Shown in pieces: positions 1-7,305 of a stretch of 7,685 bases of DNA. Origin of the DNA: Marinosulfonomonas sp. (GTDB lineage: Bacteria; Pseudomonadota; Alphaproteobacteria; Rhodobacterales; Rhodobacteraceae). The stretch spans positions 1-7,685 of the forward strand of contig JAFLKA010000038.1 in NCBI GenBank assembly GCA_022712735.1, in the 5' to 3' direction. How positions within the stretch are numbered: position 1 is the stretch's first letter; every line of letters begins with the position of its first letter. The position numbers and the translations under genes were made by a program. The notes under the pieces are model-generated. The model was not told where the DNA came from, made no database searches, and saw nothing but the letters and a program-made list of their open reading frames with translations.

Positions 1-146
1 ACGTCCCTGTCTGTGCCTGATTTATTCAGGCTCTGGATCTGGCTCGCTTTTCTTTGCTCTGCCGTTGCGACGCGCTGAAGTTTCATCATTTCAACGTCTA
101 GCGCCATTCGGGTTAAGGCGCGTAGCATTTTCAACTGTTTCTCCAA
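1..146 (-). CDS. Small helical protein downstream of flhB, 5' part only
   Basis: A frame stays open from directly after the flhB stop to the left edge, giving 48 codons of a protein whose C-terminus lies outside the window. The likely start is TTG at 146-144, abutting the flhB TAA, with a GAGGG stretch about nine bases upstream. An ATG at 128-126, with GGAG about twelve bases upstream, is the main alternative. The visible peptide has no signal sequence or membrane segment. It is rich in Lys, Glu, Gln, Leu and Met, with stretches such as LDVEMMKLQRVATAEQRK that should form a long amphipathic helix. This is the general look of FliJ-type or other export-associated helical proteins, but the resemblance is only compositional and I assign no function. 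Its position, abutting flhB with no gap, argues that it is a real, co-translated flagellar-cluster gene. Confidence 0.6.
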   Translation of the reverse strand, partial: MEKQLKMLRALTRMALDVEMMKLQRVATAEQRKASQIQSLNKSGTDRD

Positions 147-1238
147 TTACATGCGCCCTCGAGGTTGTGCTAAATTGCGCAGCTTTTCTGCAAAGCGAAT
201 TGCAGCTGCCACAGCGTGATAATGTTCTGGTCGAATTTCCTGCCCGACCTCGACTGTTGCAAATAACGTTCGGGCCGTGGGTGGGTCACGATGAATTGGC
301 ACTCCGGCTTCGGCGGCTGCCTCTCTTATTCGCGCGGCAATTTCATCCACACCCTTGGCTACACAGGACGGTGCGGCGCCCGAATTTCGGTCCCATTTCA
401 ATGCAACTGCATAGTGCTCTGGGTTAACAATGATAACATCAGCTTCTGGCACATCAGCCAGCATCTGGTTCATCGCAATGGCATACCCCTTTTGTCGACG
501 TTGTTGTTTCATGTGCGGATCACCTTCGCTCTGCTTTGCTTCGTCCGTCATTTCCTTGCGTGACATCATATTGCGGCGGGTATGTTCGGCCTTTTGAAAC
601 AGAAAATCCACAGCCCCTATAGCAAGGGCAATGATTAAAACGATGGATAAAAATTCTACGACCAGCCGCAACAAAACGCTCGTCACCATTGCAGGGGAAA
701 GATGCACTGTGCCCAGAATTTCAGGCAGTTTGGTCTTCAAAAACATGGCCAGCACAATCGAGTATATCAACAGCTTGAAAAAACTTTTCCCAAACTCGAA
801 CAACCCGCTGCGCCCGAATTTATTCTTGGCATTCGCAAGTGGAGAAATGCGTGAGAGTTTCGGGATCAGTTTGTCTGGTGCCACAATAAAACTGCGCTGA
901 GCAAGAATTGTAAGCAATACAAGCAACGCCGGAATGAGAAACCAGGGGCCAACAGAGGTCAGCAATATCTGTATTATCCCGCCAGATGTCGATTGTGCGC
1001 TGTCATTAAAGAATACATCAGAAATCTGGTCGGAATTCTCTAGCATATTGGCCAACAACTGCCCAAAACTGGATGTCATCGTTGCGCCCATCGCAACGGC
1101 AACCAATAATATTCCACTGTATGACGCCGCGGTGTTCAAATCCGTCGATTTGGCAACCTCGCCTTTTTTGCGTGCATCATCCAGTTTCTTTTGTGTTGGC
1201 TCAAATTGCTTGTCGTCGTCCTCGTTTCCCCCGCTCAT
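147..1238 (-). CDS. flhB: Flagellar export switch protein FlhB
   Basis: FlhB is the inner-membrane export-gate protein whose cytoplasmic domain switches substrate specificity from rod/hook to filament subunits. The 363-residue product has the family layout. A cytoplasmic N-terminus carries the typical KQFEPTQKKLDDARKKGEV stretch. About four membrane segments follow, roughly residues 39-62, 88-113, 152-172 and 187-212. The connector with SRKEMTDEAKQSEGDP (about 226-241) leads into the C-terminal autocleavage domain. The cleavage motif reads NPEH (residues 272-275) instead of the usual NPTH; Asn, Pro and His are kept. Downstream VAKGVDEIAARIRE and ATVEVGQEI are classic FlhB. I chose ATG at 1238-1236 because it forms an ATGA overlap with the fliR stop, has GGGTGG five bases upstream and gives the usual MSG start. 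A GTG at 1247 would add three residues. Confidence 0.95.
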   Translation of the reverse strand: MSGGNEDDDKQFEPTQKKLDDARKKGEVAKSTDLNTAASYSGILLVAVAMGATMTSSFGQLLANMLENSDQISDVFFNDSAQSTSGGIIQILLTSVGPWFLIPALLVLLTILAQRSFIVAPDKLIPKLSRISPLANAKNKFGRSGLFEFGKSFFKLLIYSIVLAMFLKTKLPEILGTVHLSPAMVTSVLLRLVVEFLSIVLIIALAIGAVDFLFQKAEHTRRNMMSRKEMTDEAKQSEGDPHMKQQRRQKGYAIAMNQMLADVPEADVIIVNPEHYAVALKWDRNSGAAPSCVAKGVDEIAARIREAAAEAGVPIHRDPPTARTLFATVEVGQEIRPEHYHAVAAAIRFAEKLRNLAQPRGRM

Positions 1239-2017
1239 CTGTGCCACCCAAACGGATTTTGTAGATACTCTGACAGCTCACTCGACCAGACCGACAACAT
1301 TAGCGGCAGGACTAGAAACATTAGAATGAGCGCACCGGCTGTGATCGCTGGCGCCCCCACGAACGCCACCATCAATTGTGGCATCGCACGATTAATCACG
1401 CCAAGCGCCACATTATAAATCAGTGAAGCGATGACAAATGGTGCTGCCAATGTAAACGCCAGTGCAAAGGCGCGGGCCACCTGTGACACACCCCATTCGC
1501 TGAGTACCGCCGCATCGGGAAACTGACCGGGTAATAACACATCGTAAGACAGGATTATGGCCTCGGCCACGCGCACATGAAGTCCGCCCATCACCGCGAG
1601 GGCAAGGCCCCCGAAAACCAATAGATGTCCAATAGCCGGTTGCGGATCTACTCCAGCGCTGCCGCCGAAAACCTGCGACAAAGATGTTGCTTGCGCCGCA
1701 ATTGATCCAGCCATTTGCAGCGCAAGAATAAACAAGCGCAACCCGATTCCGAGCGCAAGACCCGCCAACGCTTCGGTGGCAAGGAGTATCGACAAGATGC
1801 CTTGATCTTTGGTTAATGGCTCCACTTGGCTGGCAACAGCTGGCGTGACAATTGCTGTAAATCCCAGCGCTAGGCCGAGACGGACACGCTGCGGAACCGA
1901 GCTTTCTCCGAAGGCTGGAAGCACAGCCATCGCCGCACCCACCCGTAGAAAAACGATAATACCTGTTAACAAGCCTTCTTGTCCAAATTCCTGAAGGGCA
2001 GTCAATGCTGCATTCAT
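1235..2017 (-). CDS. fliR: Flagellar export gate protein FliR
   Basis: FliR is an integral membrane component of the flagellar type III export gate, where with FliP and FliQ it builds the helical core channel. The 260-residue length is normal. Most of the protein is hydrophobic, with about six segments: roughly 15-35, 44-62, 72-100, 128-148, 180-207 and 215-245. Family hallmarks visible by eye are FLRVGAAMAVLPAFGESSVP near the N-terminus, QMAGSIAAQ at 101-109, and ALGVINRAMPQLMVAFVGAP at about 204-223, the conserved NRxxPQ region. The start ATG (2017-2015) overlaps the flhA stop in an ATGA arrangement, and there is no good Shine-Dalgarno sequence close upstream. Translation probably depends on ribosomes finishing flhA. 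The stop overlaps the flhB start in the same way. No truncation or odd residue stands out. Confidence 0.95.
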   Translation of the reverse strand: MNAALTALQEFGQEGLLTGIIVFLRVGAAMAVLPAFGESSVPQRVRLGLALGFTAIVTPAVASQVEPLTKDQGILSILLATEALAGLALGIGLRLFILALQMAGSIAAQATSLSQVFGGSAGVDPQPAIGHLLVFGGLALAVMGGLHVRVAEAIILSYDVLLPGQFPDAAVLSEWGVSQVARAFALAFTLAAPFVIASLIYNVALGVINRAMPQLMVAFVGAPAITAGALILMFLVLPLMLSVWSSELSEYLQNPFGWHR

Positions 2018-4110
2018 GCTGGAACCAGACCTACAAGAGAAGGCCGTGCCTCTATTCCGATTTCTTCAAACGAGAGCACCGGATTTGTGATCCCCTTTGC
2101 CGAAAGAACTGTTCGTAAAAACCGCCGTCGGTGGCGGGGTGTTGCTATCGCAGGATAAATTCCAGTCTCTGATGCCCGCGCCAGTTTTTCGGCCACGCCA
2201 TTCGCCAACCTGTTAAAATCATCCGGCGGCAAGGCAACATCCCCATACCCACGGTCTCCTTCAATCTGATAAGTGGTAAAGGCTTGCTCCCATTCCGGTG
2301 CAAGCTGGATTAGCGGGATTGTACCATCATCCCGTTTCATCTCGGCAACCAGCTGAAACCCTAGGCGTTGCCGGACGTGCTCACAAATTGCCTCGGGTGA
2401 CGGATTTACTGGCCGCGCTTCAGCAATCGCTTCAAGGATCAAGGGCAGGTTGCGAACAGAAACCCGCTCCTCTAACAACAGACGCATCACCGACAACAGC
2501 AGGTCTACCGGCACTTTATCAGGCATTAGCTCGTCCAGCATTCGCCGGTTTGCTTCTGCACGCTGATCGTCCGACAGGTTAACAAATTCGTCCAGCAGTC
2601 TACGCAATGCCTTCAACGTCAGTAGCCGTGCAAAATTTCGCTTGATCACTTCCAGAAGATGGGTGGCCAATACTTCGGTCGCAGTGACAATCGTCACGCC
2701 GGATAGCGCCGCTTCTTCTTGTGCTTCGGTTCCAATCCAGCGGGCGGGAGCACCGTAAACCGGCTCGCTCACATCTTCACCCCCGGGCAAAATATCCGGC
2801 CCATCCGGCAGCAATGCCAAGGCGCACTCCGGTCGTAATTGATCGCGCACTTGCTCGACCCCCTGAACCTTAACCACATATGTGCCCGCAGGCAGGGACG
2901 CATCATCGGTCAATCGGATTTCGGGCAGGATCAGCCCAAAGGATGATGCGACATGGGTTCTCATATTTGCGATGCGTGCATCCAGACCTGTTGCCGGATC
3001 CAACACCATGCTGACCAGATCGGGGGCAAACTCAACATGGATATCTTCCAGATCGAGCAAATCGCCCATTGGGGTCTGGGCTGGTTTTGCCTCAACCTCT
3101 TGTGCTGTTTTCTGATCTTCGGCTTTCTTTTTTATTGCAGATTTTCGCATTGCCCATGCGCTGGCCGACAGCACAACCGCGCCAACCATGAACGGGAAAA
3201 ACGGCAAGCCCGGAACCAGTGCAAATAACGCCATCAATACCGCAACGGTCGCAAGAGCTGCCGGGTATCGCCCCAGTTGGCCGATAAGTTCACGGTCAAC
3301 AGACCCTTTTGTGCCGCCCCGTGACAATAACAAAGCCGACGCAATTGAAATAATAACCGCCGGTATTTGCGAGACAAGGCCATCGCCAATCGTAAGAATT
3401 GCATAAGTTTCAAAGGCATTGGCCAATGGCATTCCGTGCATTGCAACGCCCATGATCAAGCCCATCACAAGGTTTAGTAATGTGATAAGTAATCCGGCAA
3501 CCGCATCGCCTTTGACAAATTTTGACGCCCCGTCGAGGGAACCGAAGAATGTTGTTTCTGCCTGCTCTCTCTCGCGGCGGGCTTTTGCCTCTGTGTGATC
3601 GATTGCACCGGCGGACATATCGCTATCAATCGCAAGCTGCTTGCCTGGCATCCCGTCAAGCGCAAATCTTGCACCCACTTCGGCCATGCGCGCGGCCCCT
3701 TTGGTAATCACAATGAAATTGACGATGATCAGTACGCCAAAAACAACGAGCCCCATAAAGACGCTTCCACCCATGACAAAATTTGCGAACCCTTCGATGA
3801 CATTACCTGCGGCCCCAGTGCCTGTATGCCCCTCGCCAATAATCAGTTTTGTCGAAGATACGTTCAGCGATAAGCGCAACATCAAGGATGCTAAAAGAAC
3901 TGTTGGGAATGCCGAAAATTCCAGTGGGCGCTCAATAAAAAGTGTTATTGTGAACATAAGAATGGCCAGCGCGAATGATGCGGCCAACCCAATGTCCAAT
4001 ATCCATGATGGCACCGGCAGGATCATCATTACGATGATTGCCATCAACGCCAACGCTAGCAGAATTGTAGGTTGAAAAATGCTAGATAGCATAGATGGTG
4101 GTTTATCCAT
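2014..4110 (-). CDS. flhA: Flagellar export gate protein FlhA
   Basis: FlhA is the large subunit of the flagellar type III export gate; its cytoplasmic domain forms a nine-membered ring that docks chaperone-substrate complexes. The 698-residue protein has the normal length and plan. Eight membrane segments fall between about residues 13 and 320. The FHIPEP-family cytoplasmic loop lies at about 141-164 (RMAEVGARFALDGMPGKQ, then LAIDSD), and KGDAVAG (about 200-206) carries the Asp expected near the proton path. A Lys-rich linker (about 322-345) precedes the C-terminal domain, which includes VLATHLLEVIKRNFARLL and LLLEERVSVRNLPLILEAIA. Two adjacent ATG codons are possible starts, at 4113 and 4110. 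I prefer 4110 because AGGAG lies six bases upstream of it and only three from the other. The start overlaps the end of the transglycosylase gene and the stop overlaps fliR, so the genes are probably translationally coupled. Confidence 0.96.
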   Translation of the reverse strand: MDKPPSMLSSIFQPTILLALALMAIIVMMILPVPSWILDIGLAASFALAILMFTITLFIERPLEFSAFPTVLLASLMLRLSLNVSSTKLIIGEGHTGTGAAGNVIEGFANFVMGGSVFMGLVVFGVLIIVNFIVITKGAARMAEVGARFALDGMPGKQLAIDSDMSAGAIDHTEAKARREREQAETTFFGSLDGASKFVKGDAVAGLLITLLNLVMGLIMGVAMHGMPLANAFETYAILTIGDGLVSQIPAVIISIASALLLSRGGTKGSVDRELIGQLGRYPAALATVAVLMALFALVPGLPFFPFMVGAVVLSASAWAMRKSAIKKKAEDQKTAQEVEAKPAQTPMGDLLDLEDIHVEFAPDLVSMVLDPATGLDARIANMRTHVASSFGLILPEIRLTDDASLPAGTYVVKVQGVEQVRDQLRPECALALLPDGPDILPGGEDVSEPVYGAPARWIGTEAQEEAALSGVTIVTATEVLATHLLEVIKRNFARLLTLKALRRLLDEFVNLSDDQRAEANRRMLDELMPDKVPVDLLLSVMRLLLEERVSVRNLPLILEAIAEARPVNPSPEAICEHVRQRLGFQLVAEMKRDDGTIPLIQLAPEWEQAFTTYQIEGDRGYGDVALPPDDFNRLANGVAEKLARASETGIYPAIATPRHRRRFLRTVLSAKGITNPVLSFEEIGIEARPSLVGLVPA

Positions 4111-4915
4111 CATCTTCTCCTATCGCAATCAGGCGCTGTGCTGTTTGCCTTGTTCCCAGTGGAACCAGTGATCCGAGGGCGCGAGGGCCACTATTTTCTA
4201 GTAGCAGCGGATAATGGTTAGTACGAACAACCGGCTTAGGAACCAGCAAGGTCGGCACATCCACGGCAACCGTTAATAACGGGGGCGGTGATGCATCGTT
4301 TTCAAGCAGAGCCGTTCGAAATGCATTAAACCGCTTTTCGTATTTATCCGCATATTTGGGTGTGCGCGAATGATATGCGCCCGCGGCACTGCTCCAGTCC
4401 CCTTTTTCCCGATATAGTTTCAGAAGGAAATTCGCGGCATATAATGCGTTTGGATTTGGTTCAAACATCTCCTCGATTGAGGCAAACTCATGTCCGTGCC
4501 ACTTATAGTTTATCTGGAAACATCCAACATCAAAACTGCGGGCACCACGCTTATAATTCTTGTAAACATAGGCCCTTGCGTCATCTTCATTCTCAAACCA
4601 GACACCTTTCCCCTCCATATTGACCGTCCATGGCCAGGGACGCATCTCCCCACTTCGATTACGCCCTGTTTCGGTTAGTGAAATTGCTTGCAACACGGAA
4701 ATCGGAACCCCGGTGTTCTGTGCAGCATATGCCGCAGCCTGGTCGCAAATTAACGACAGCTCCTGCGCAGAATTCACACGATCCGGCACAAGAATGACCG
4801 CGAAAAGCATCGATGTTACAAGAATAAAGCGATGGGTGAATTTGCAAAGATATTTGCAATAGCTGGCAGATTTTATGGCCAGCACATTTCCGGTTTTCAA
4901 GGCAGTTCTAGCCAT
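4103..4915 (-). CDS. Secreted SLT-type lytic transglycosylase, probably flagellar
   Basis: Enzymes of this class cleave the MurNAc-GlcNAc bond of periplasmic peptidoglycan without water, forming 1,6-anhydroMurNAc. The 270-residue product has a hydrophobic stretch at about 31-45 with a likely signal-peptidase site after NSA (residue 50), then one SLT domain (about 55-205). The probable catalytic Glu is residue 82 in SLTETGRN. Motifs are variant forms of the family: ETG for ES, VGCFQIN for GLMQ, and AGAYHSRTPKYADKY for the AYNAG region. The last 60 or so residues are Pro- and Leu-rich and lie outside the catalytic fold. Cys57 and Cys132 could form a disulfide. The ATG at 4915 has no clear Shine-Dalgarno site and gives a long basic n-region, so the start is uncertain (TTG at 4927 or an internal codon are alternatives). 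Its place before flhA suggests the role described for SltF of Rhodobacter sphaeroides, opening the wall for the rod; that role is inference. Confidence 0.88.
   Translation of the reverse strand: MARTALKTGNVLAIKSASYCKYLCKFTHRFILVTSMLFAVILVPDRVNSAQELSLICDQAAAYAAQNTGVPISVLQAISLTETGRNRSGEMRPWPWTVNMEGKGVWFENEDDARAYVYKNYKRGARSFDVGCFQINYKWHGHEFASIEEMFEPNPNALYAANFLLKLYREKGDWSSAAGAYHSRTPKYADKYEKRFNAFRTALLENDASPPPLLTVAVDVPTLLVPKPVVRTNHYPLLLENSGPRALGSLVPLGTRQTAQRLIAIGEDDG
4117..4121 (-). promoter_or_regulatory. Shine-Dalgarno site of flhA
   Basis: AGGAG on the minus strand lies inside the last codons of the transglycosylase gene. Spacing is six bases to the second of two tandem ATG codons and three to the first, which favours the second as the flhA start. 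Confidence 0.6.
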
Positions 4916-4992
4916 TATTTGATGCAATTCTTGCTATGATTTCTCAATCAAACTACGCTACAACCCTTTATAAAATATGACTAAAATAAGTG
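4916..4992 (-). other. AT-rich intergenic gap before the transglycosylase-flhA-fliR-flhB run
   Basis: This is the only non-coding stretch in the window. It is AT-rich, including a TATTTTATAAAG run on the minus strand at about 4964-4975. It could carry a promoter for the downstream genes, but I see no convincing sigma-54 (TGGCAC/TTGC), sigma-28 or CtrA (TTAA-N7-TTAA) site. A weak five-base inverted repeat with a GAGA loop lies at 4937-4950, too short to call a terminator. Confidence 0.3.
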
Positions 4993-7305
4993 CTATGAGT
5001 CTTCTTGTGTAAGGGCTGGATATTCTTCCAGCAACCGCTCGATAGTATCCCGTTCTATTTTGCTCATCGTTAGCAAAGAATTATCTCGCGCAATAACTTC
5101 ATTGATAGATGGCTCCACTTCATCCAGGGCTTTGTTTTGTGCTAGCATCATCTGAGCAACAGCTTGTTCTACCTTTGATCCTGTCAAAGCCAGCTGCGCC
5201 CAATCCTCTGATCGCCACGTAGCATATTTCTGATTTTCACTATCCTGTCCCGCACCATACTCACGCGCAGCATCCAAAAAATTTCCTGTTTTTTCATGCG
5301 CCAATGCCCGTAGTTTTGCGGCCTCTTCACCTGCGACATTTTCAAGCATAATAATTGCTCGCTCTGCTCTCCCATTAAGGATTGCAGCTTGGGCCAATAT
5401 CATACGATCATCAGTTACTGGGGACGCGGGCGCTGCAAGCACCTTCTCGGCCATAGCTGGCCAACCTTCTTTTAGCAGCCGTAATGCCAGTTTTCTTCTG
5501 GTTTTCCTAGATAAGGTCTGGCGATCTATTTCGTCCTGAGCCGCCAAAACAAACTGCAACAGAGCAACTTCCGTGGCATCATCAGTGACACTTTCTAATA
5601 CATCCTCCCAGGTTTTTTCTTTCTCTTGCTTGTCTAATTGTGCAAATAAGTCCAGTTTTTGAAGCGCGTCTAATGCTTTTTGATAATCTCCCGTCTGACC
5701 AAAAGACATTGCAATCAGTCGCGTTAAATCTGCAGCAATTCTTGTATCTTGCTGCTCAAAAATGTGGGATTCTGCTGTGGCAAGGAGCCTGTGATCGATA
5801 TCACCACTCCCACCCAATCGCGCCTCAAGCAACTCGATTAATGCATTTGGTGCAATCGCGCTATCTTCAACGATTATTTCCTCTAATGCATGTTCTGCGA
5901 AATTATTAAGGCCTCTCTGCAGATCAAGCCGCGCATCAAGTAGGCGAAAATCCGGCCCGGCTTCTCCTGGTGCACGGGCGATCGCATTTCTTATTGAACG
6001 GGCCGTACCAAGGTCATTGAATTCTAGAAACTTCTGCGCCAAGCGAGGGCCAAGAAGCTTTCTAAGGTGAACTGGCAAGCTGGAAAATGCGCCAAGAACT
6101 GGAACACGGTTGATATTGTCTTGTTTTGAAAAAGACGGCATGGCCAAGGCAGCCCACAAAGCAACATCAGTATCACAACTGATTTGCCCTTCAAAATGCG
6201 GATTTCGCTTAGATGTCATCCCGTCAACAATTTGCGCCATTGCTTTTAAGTTATTTTCATCCTCAAGCGTCACATCAAATGTCGCAAGAACATCCAAGGC
6301 TTCTGCACCAAAACCTGCGTAAATATACGCTTTTACCAAATCCTCCACAGCGCGTTCATCGATCTGGTCAAACTCGCCTGAAATTTTACCTCTTTTCTCG
6401 GAAACTCTGGCCAATACTGAATCTGCGTCCCCCCAGTTCACCACATTAAATTGTGCATTCGAAAGGCATTCTGACCCATTATCCGTCATTAAACCGGATG
6501 TGGCTAAATTTGAAAACTCACGATCTATACTGCTTTCAATATGAATGTTGATATGCGGTTTTGTAGATGGTACCGGCGCTTCTATTACCACAGAAGTTGC
6601 AGGCTCTTCCCCACCTTGCCCCACATCTGGCGGATGTGGAAGATTGGCATCCAACAATCCTTGTGAGGCAGCCCGGCCAATCTGGCGCAGTATTGCAGAC
6701 TGCATTTCCGCAACACGTTTTGTTGGTAATTGACTCGCAGCATCGGCATTTTCAACAAACAATCCAACCCTGAGATTGGTTTGTGATCGCACAAGCGGCG
6801 CCCCAAACGGAAGAATATCCACTGGCAAAACCGGTGCACTTTCGGCGGAGTGAACAGGGGCGTTTTCTGGCGCGCCTGCATCGTCATTCTGATCTGCAGA
6901 AAGCTCGCCAGAGTCGAATGCAATCTCGAATCTTGATGTAGCAGATGGCTGCCCGTCTTTAATATCTACAACCAGCAACCCGGGCCTGAATTCAAATGCA
7001 TCTGCATGACATTCACAGCCCAAAACCAAGGTGATACGCGTGTTATCCTCGGAAACTATCAGGCTTTTTATCCTGTCACGAGAAATCCGGCGATAAACGT
7101 CCGAGACATCAATTGCAGCCCTGATCCCTTTCAACCTGATTTCATACCCGTGTTCGACGCGCCCCACTTCCCAATCAACCGGTCCGCTAAACTCGAATGC
7201 CAGTCTCGAAAAATCAGCGTGCTCGCCAGACCGGACAGTAACACGCTCTGCAATAACCATCATTGGAAAGCAGATAATAACCACCGCGAGCAGGAAACGC
7301 ATCAT
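4993..7305 (-). CDS. Large secreted protein with AMIN-like domain and helical repeats, unknown function
   Basis: I cannot name this 770-residue protein. It starts with a short signal peptide (residues 1-19, FLLAVVIICFPMMVIA, then ER), so it should act in the periplasm. Residues 20-118 look beta-rich and end in RPGLLVVDIKDG, the pattern of AMIN-type domains that bind peptidoglycan or envelope complexes. Residues 119-300 form an acidic, Pro-rich linker interrupted by a conserved-looking helix (about 195-220). Residues 301-770 are almost entirely helical and resemble degenerate TPR units, for example TGDYQKALDALQKL at 538-551 and KTGNFLDAAREYG at 672-684. Mature cysteines are 97, 99, 280 and 377. 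The start overlaps the motA stop as ATGA, with AGGAA five bases upstream. Position beside motA suggests a stator or basal-body accessory role, perhaps comparable to rhizobial MotC, a periplasmic motor protein; this is inference without demonstrated homology. Confidence 0.9.
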   Translation of the reverse strand: MMRFLLAVVIICFPMMVIAERVTVRSGEHADFSRLAFEFSGPVDWEVGRVEHGYEIRLKGIRAAIDVSDVYRRISRDRIKSLIVSEDNTRITLVLGCECHADAFEFRPGLLVVDIKDGQPSATSRFEIAFDSGELSADQNDDAGAPENAPVHSAESAPVLPVDILPFGAPLVRSQTNLRVGLFVENADAASQLPTKRVAEMQSAILRQIGRAASQGLLDANLPHPPDVGQGGEEPATSVVIEAPVPSTKPHINIHIESSIDREFSNLATSGLMTDNGSECLSNAQFNVVNWGDADSVLARVSEKRGKISGEFDQIDERAVEDLVKAYIYAGFGAEALDVLATFDVTLEDENNLKAMAQIVDGMTSKRNPHFEGQISCDTDVALWAALAMPSFSKQDNINRVPVLGAFSSLPVHLRKLLGPRLAQKFLEFNDLGTARSIRNAIARAPGEAGPDFRLLDARLDLQRGLNNFAEHALEEIIVEDSAIAPNALIELLEARLGGSGDIDHRLLATAESHIFEQQDTRIAADLTRLIAMSFGQTGDYQKALDALQKLDLFAQLDKQEKEKTWEDVLESVTDDATEVALLQFVLAAQDEIDRQTLSRKTRRKLALRLLKEGWPAMAEKVLAAPASPVTDDRMILAQAAILNGRAERAIIMLENVAGEEAAKLRALAHEKTGNFLDAAREYGAGQDSENQKYATWRSEDWAQLALTGSKVEQAVAQMMLAQNKALDEVEPSINEVIARDNSLLTMSKIERDTIERLLEEYPALTQEDS

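Noticed and set aside
65..427. Plus-strand open frame of 120 codons opposite flhB
   Set aside because: It lies antisense to the conserved FlhB C-terminal domain and the following gene start; the peptide is Arg/Leu-rich with no domain.
3641..4075. Plus-strand open frame of 144 codons opposite the flhA N-terminus
   Set aside because: It is the antisense shadow of a well-conserved flhA region; its composition (Ala/Pro/Ser/Met/Thr rich) has no recognisable domain and it has no credible neighbours or ribosome site.
4480..4505. Possible sigma-54 site on the minus strand (GGCAC followed by TTGC)
   Set aside because: The spacing between the GGCAC and TTGC elements is several bases too long and it lies inside the transglycosylase gene.
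4808..4810. Internal ATG as the transglycosylase start
   Set aside because: It would remove the basic residues before the hydrophobic segment and leave a poor signal peptide, and there is no Shine-Dalgarno site.
4937..4950. TGATT-GAGA-AATCA inverted repeat as a terminator or attenuator
   Set aside because: The stem is only five pairs with one G-C pair and no following U-tract, so it is probably chance.
4997..5001. GAGTC, a GANTC (CcrM methylation) site just before the intergenic gap
   Set aside because: A single five-base motif is expected often by chance; there is no cluster of sites to suggest regulation.
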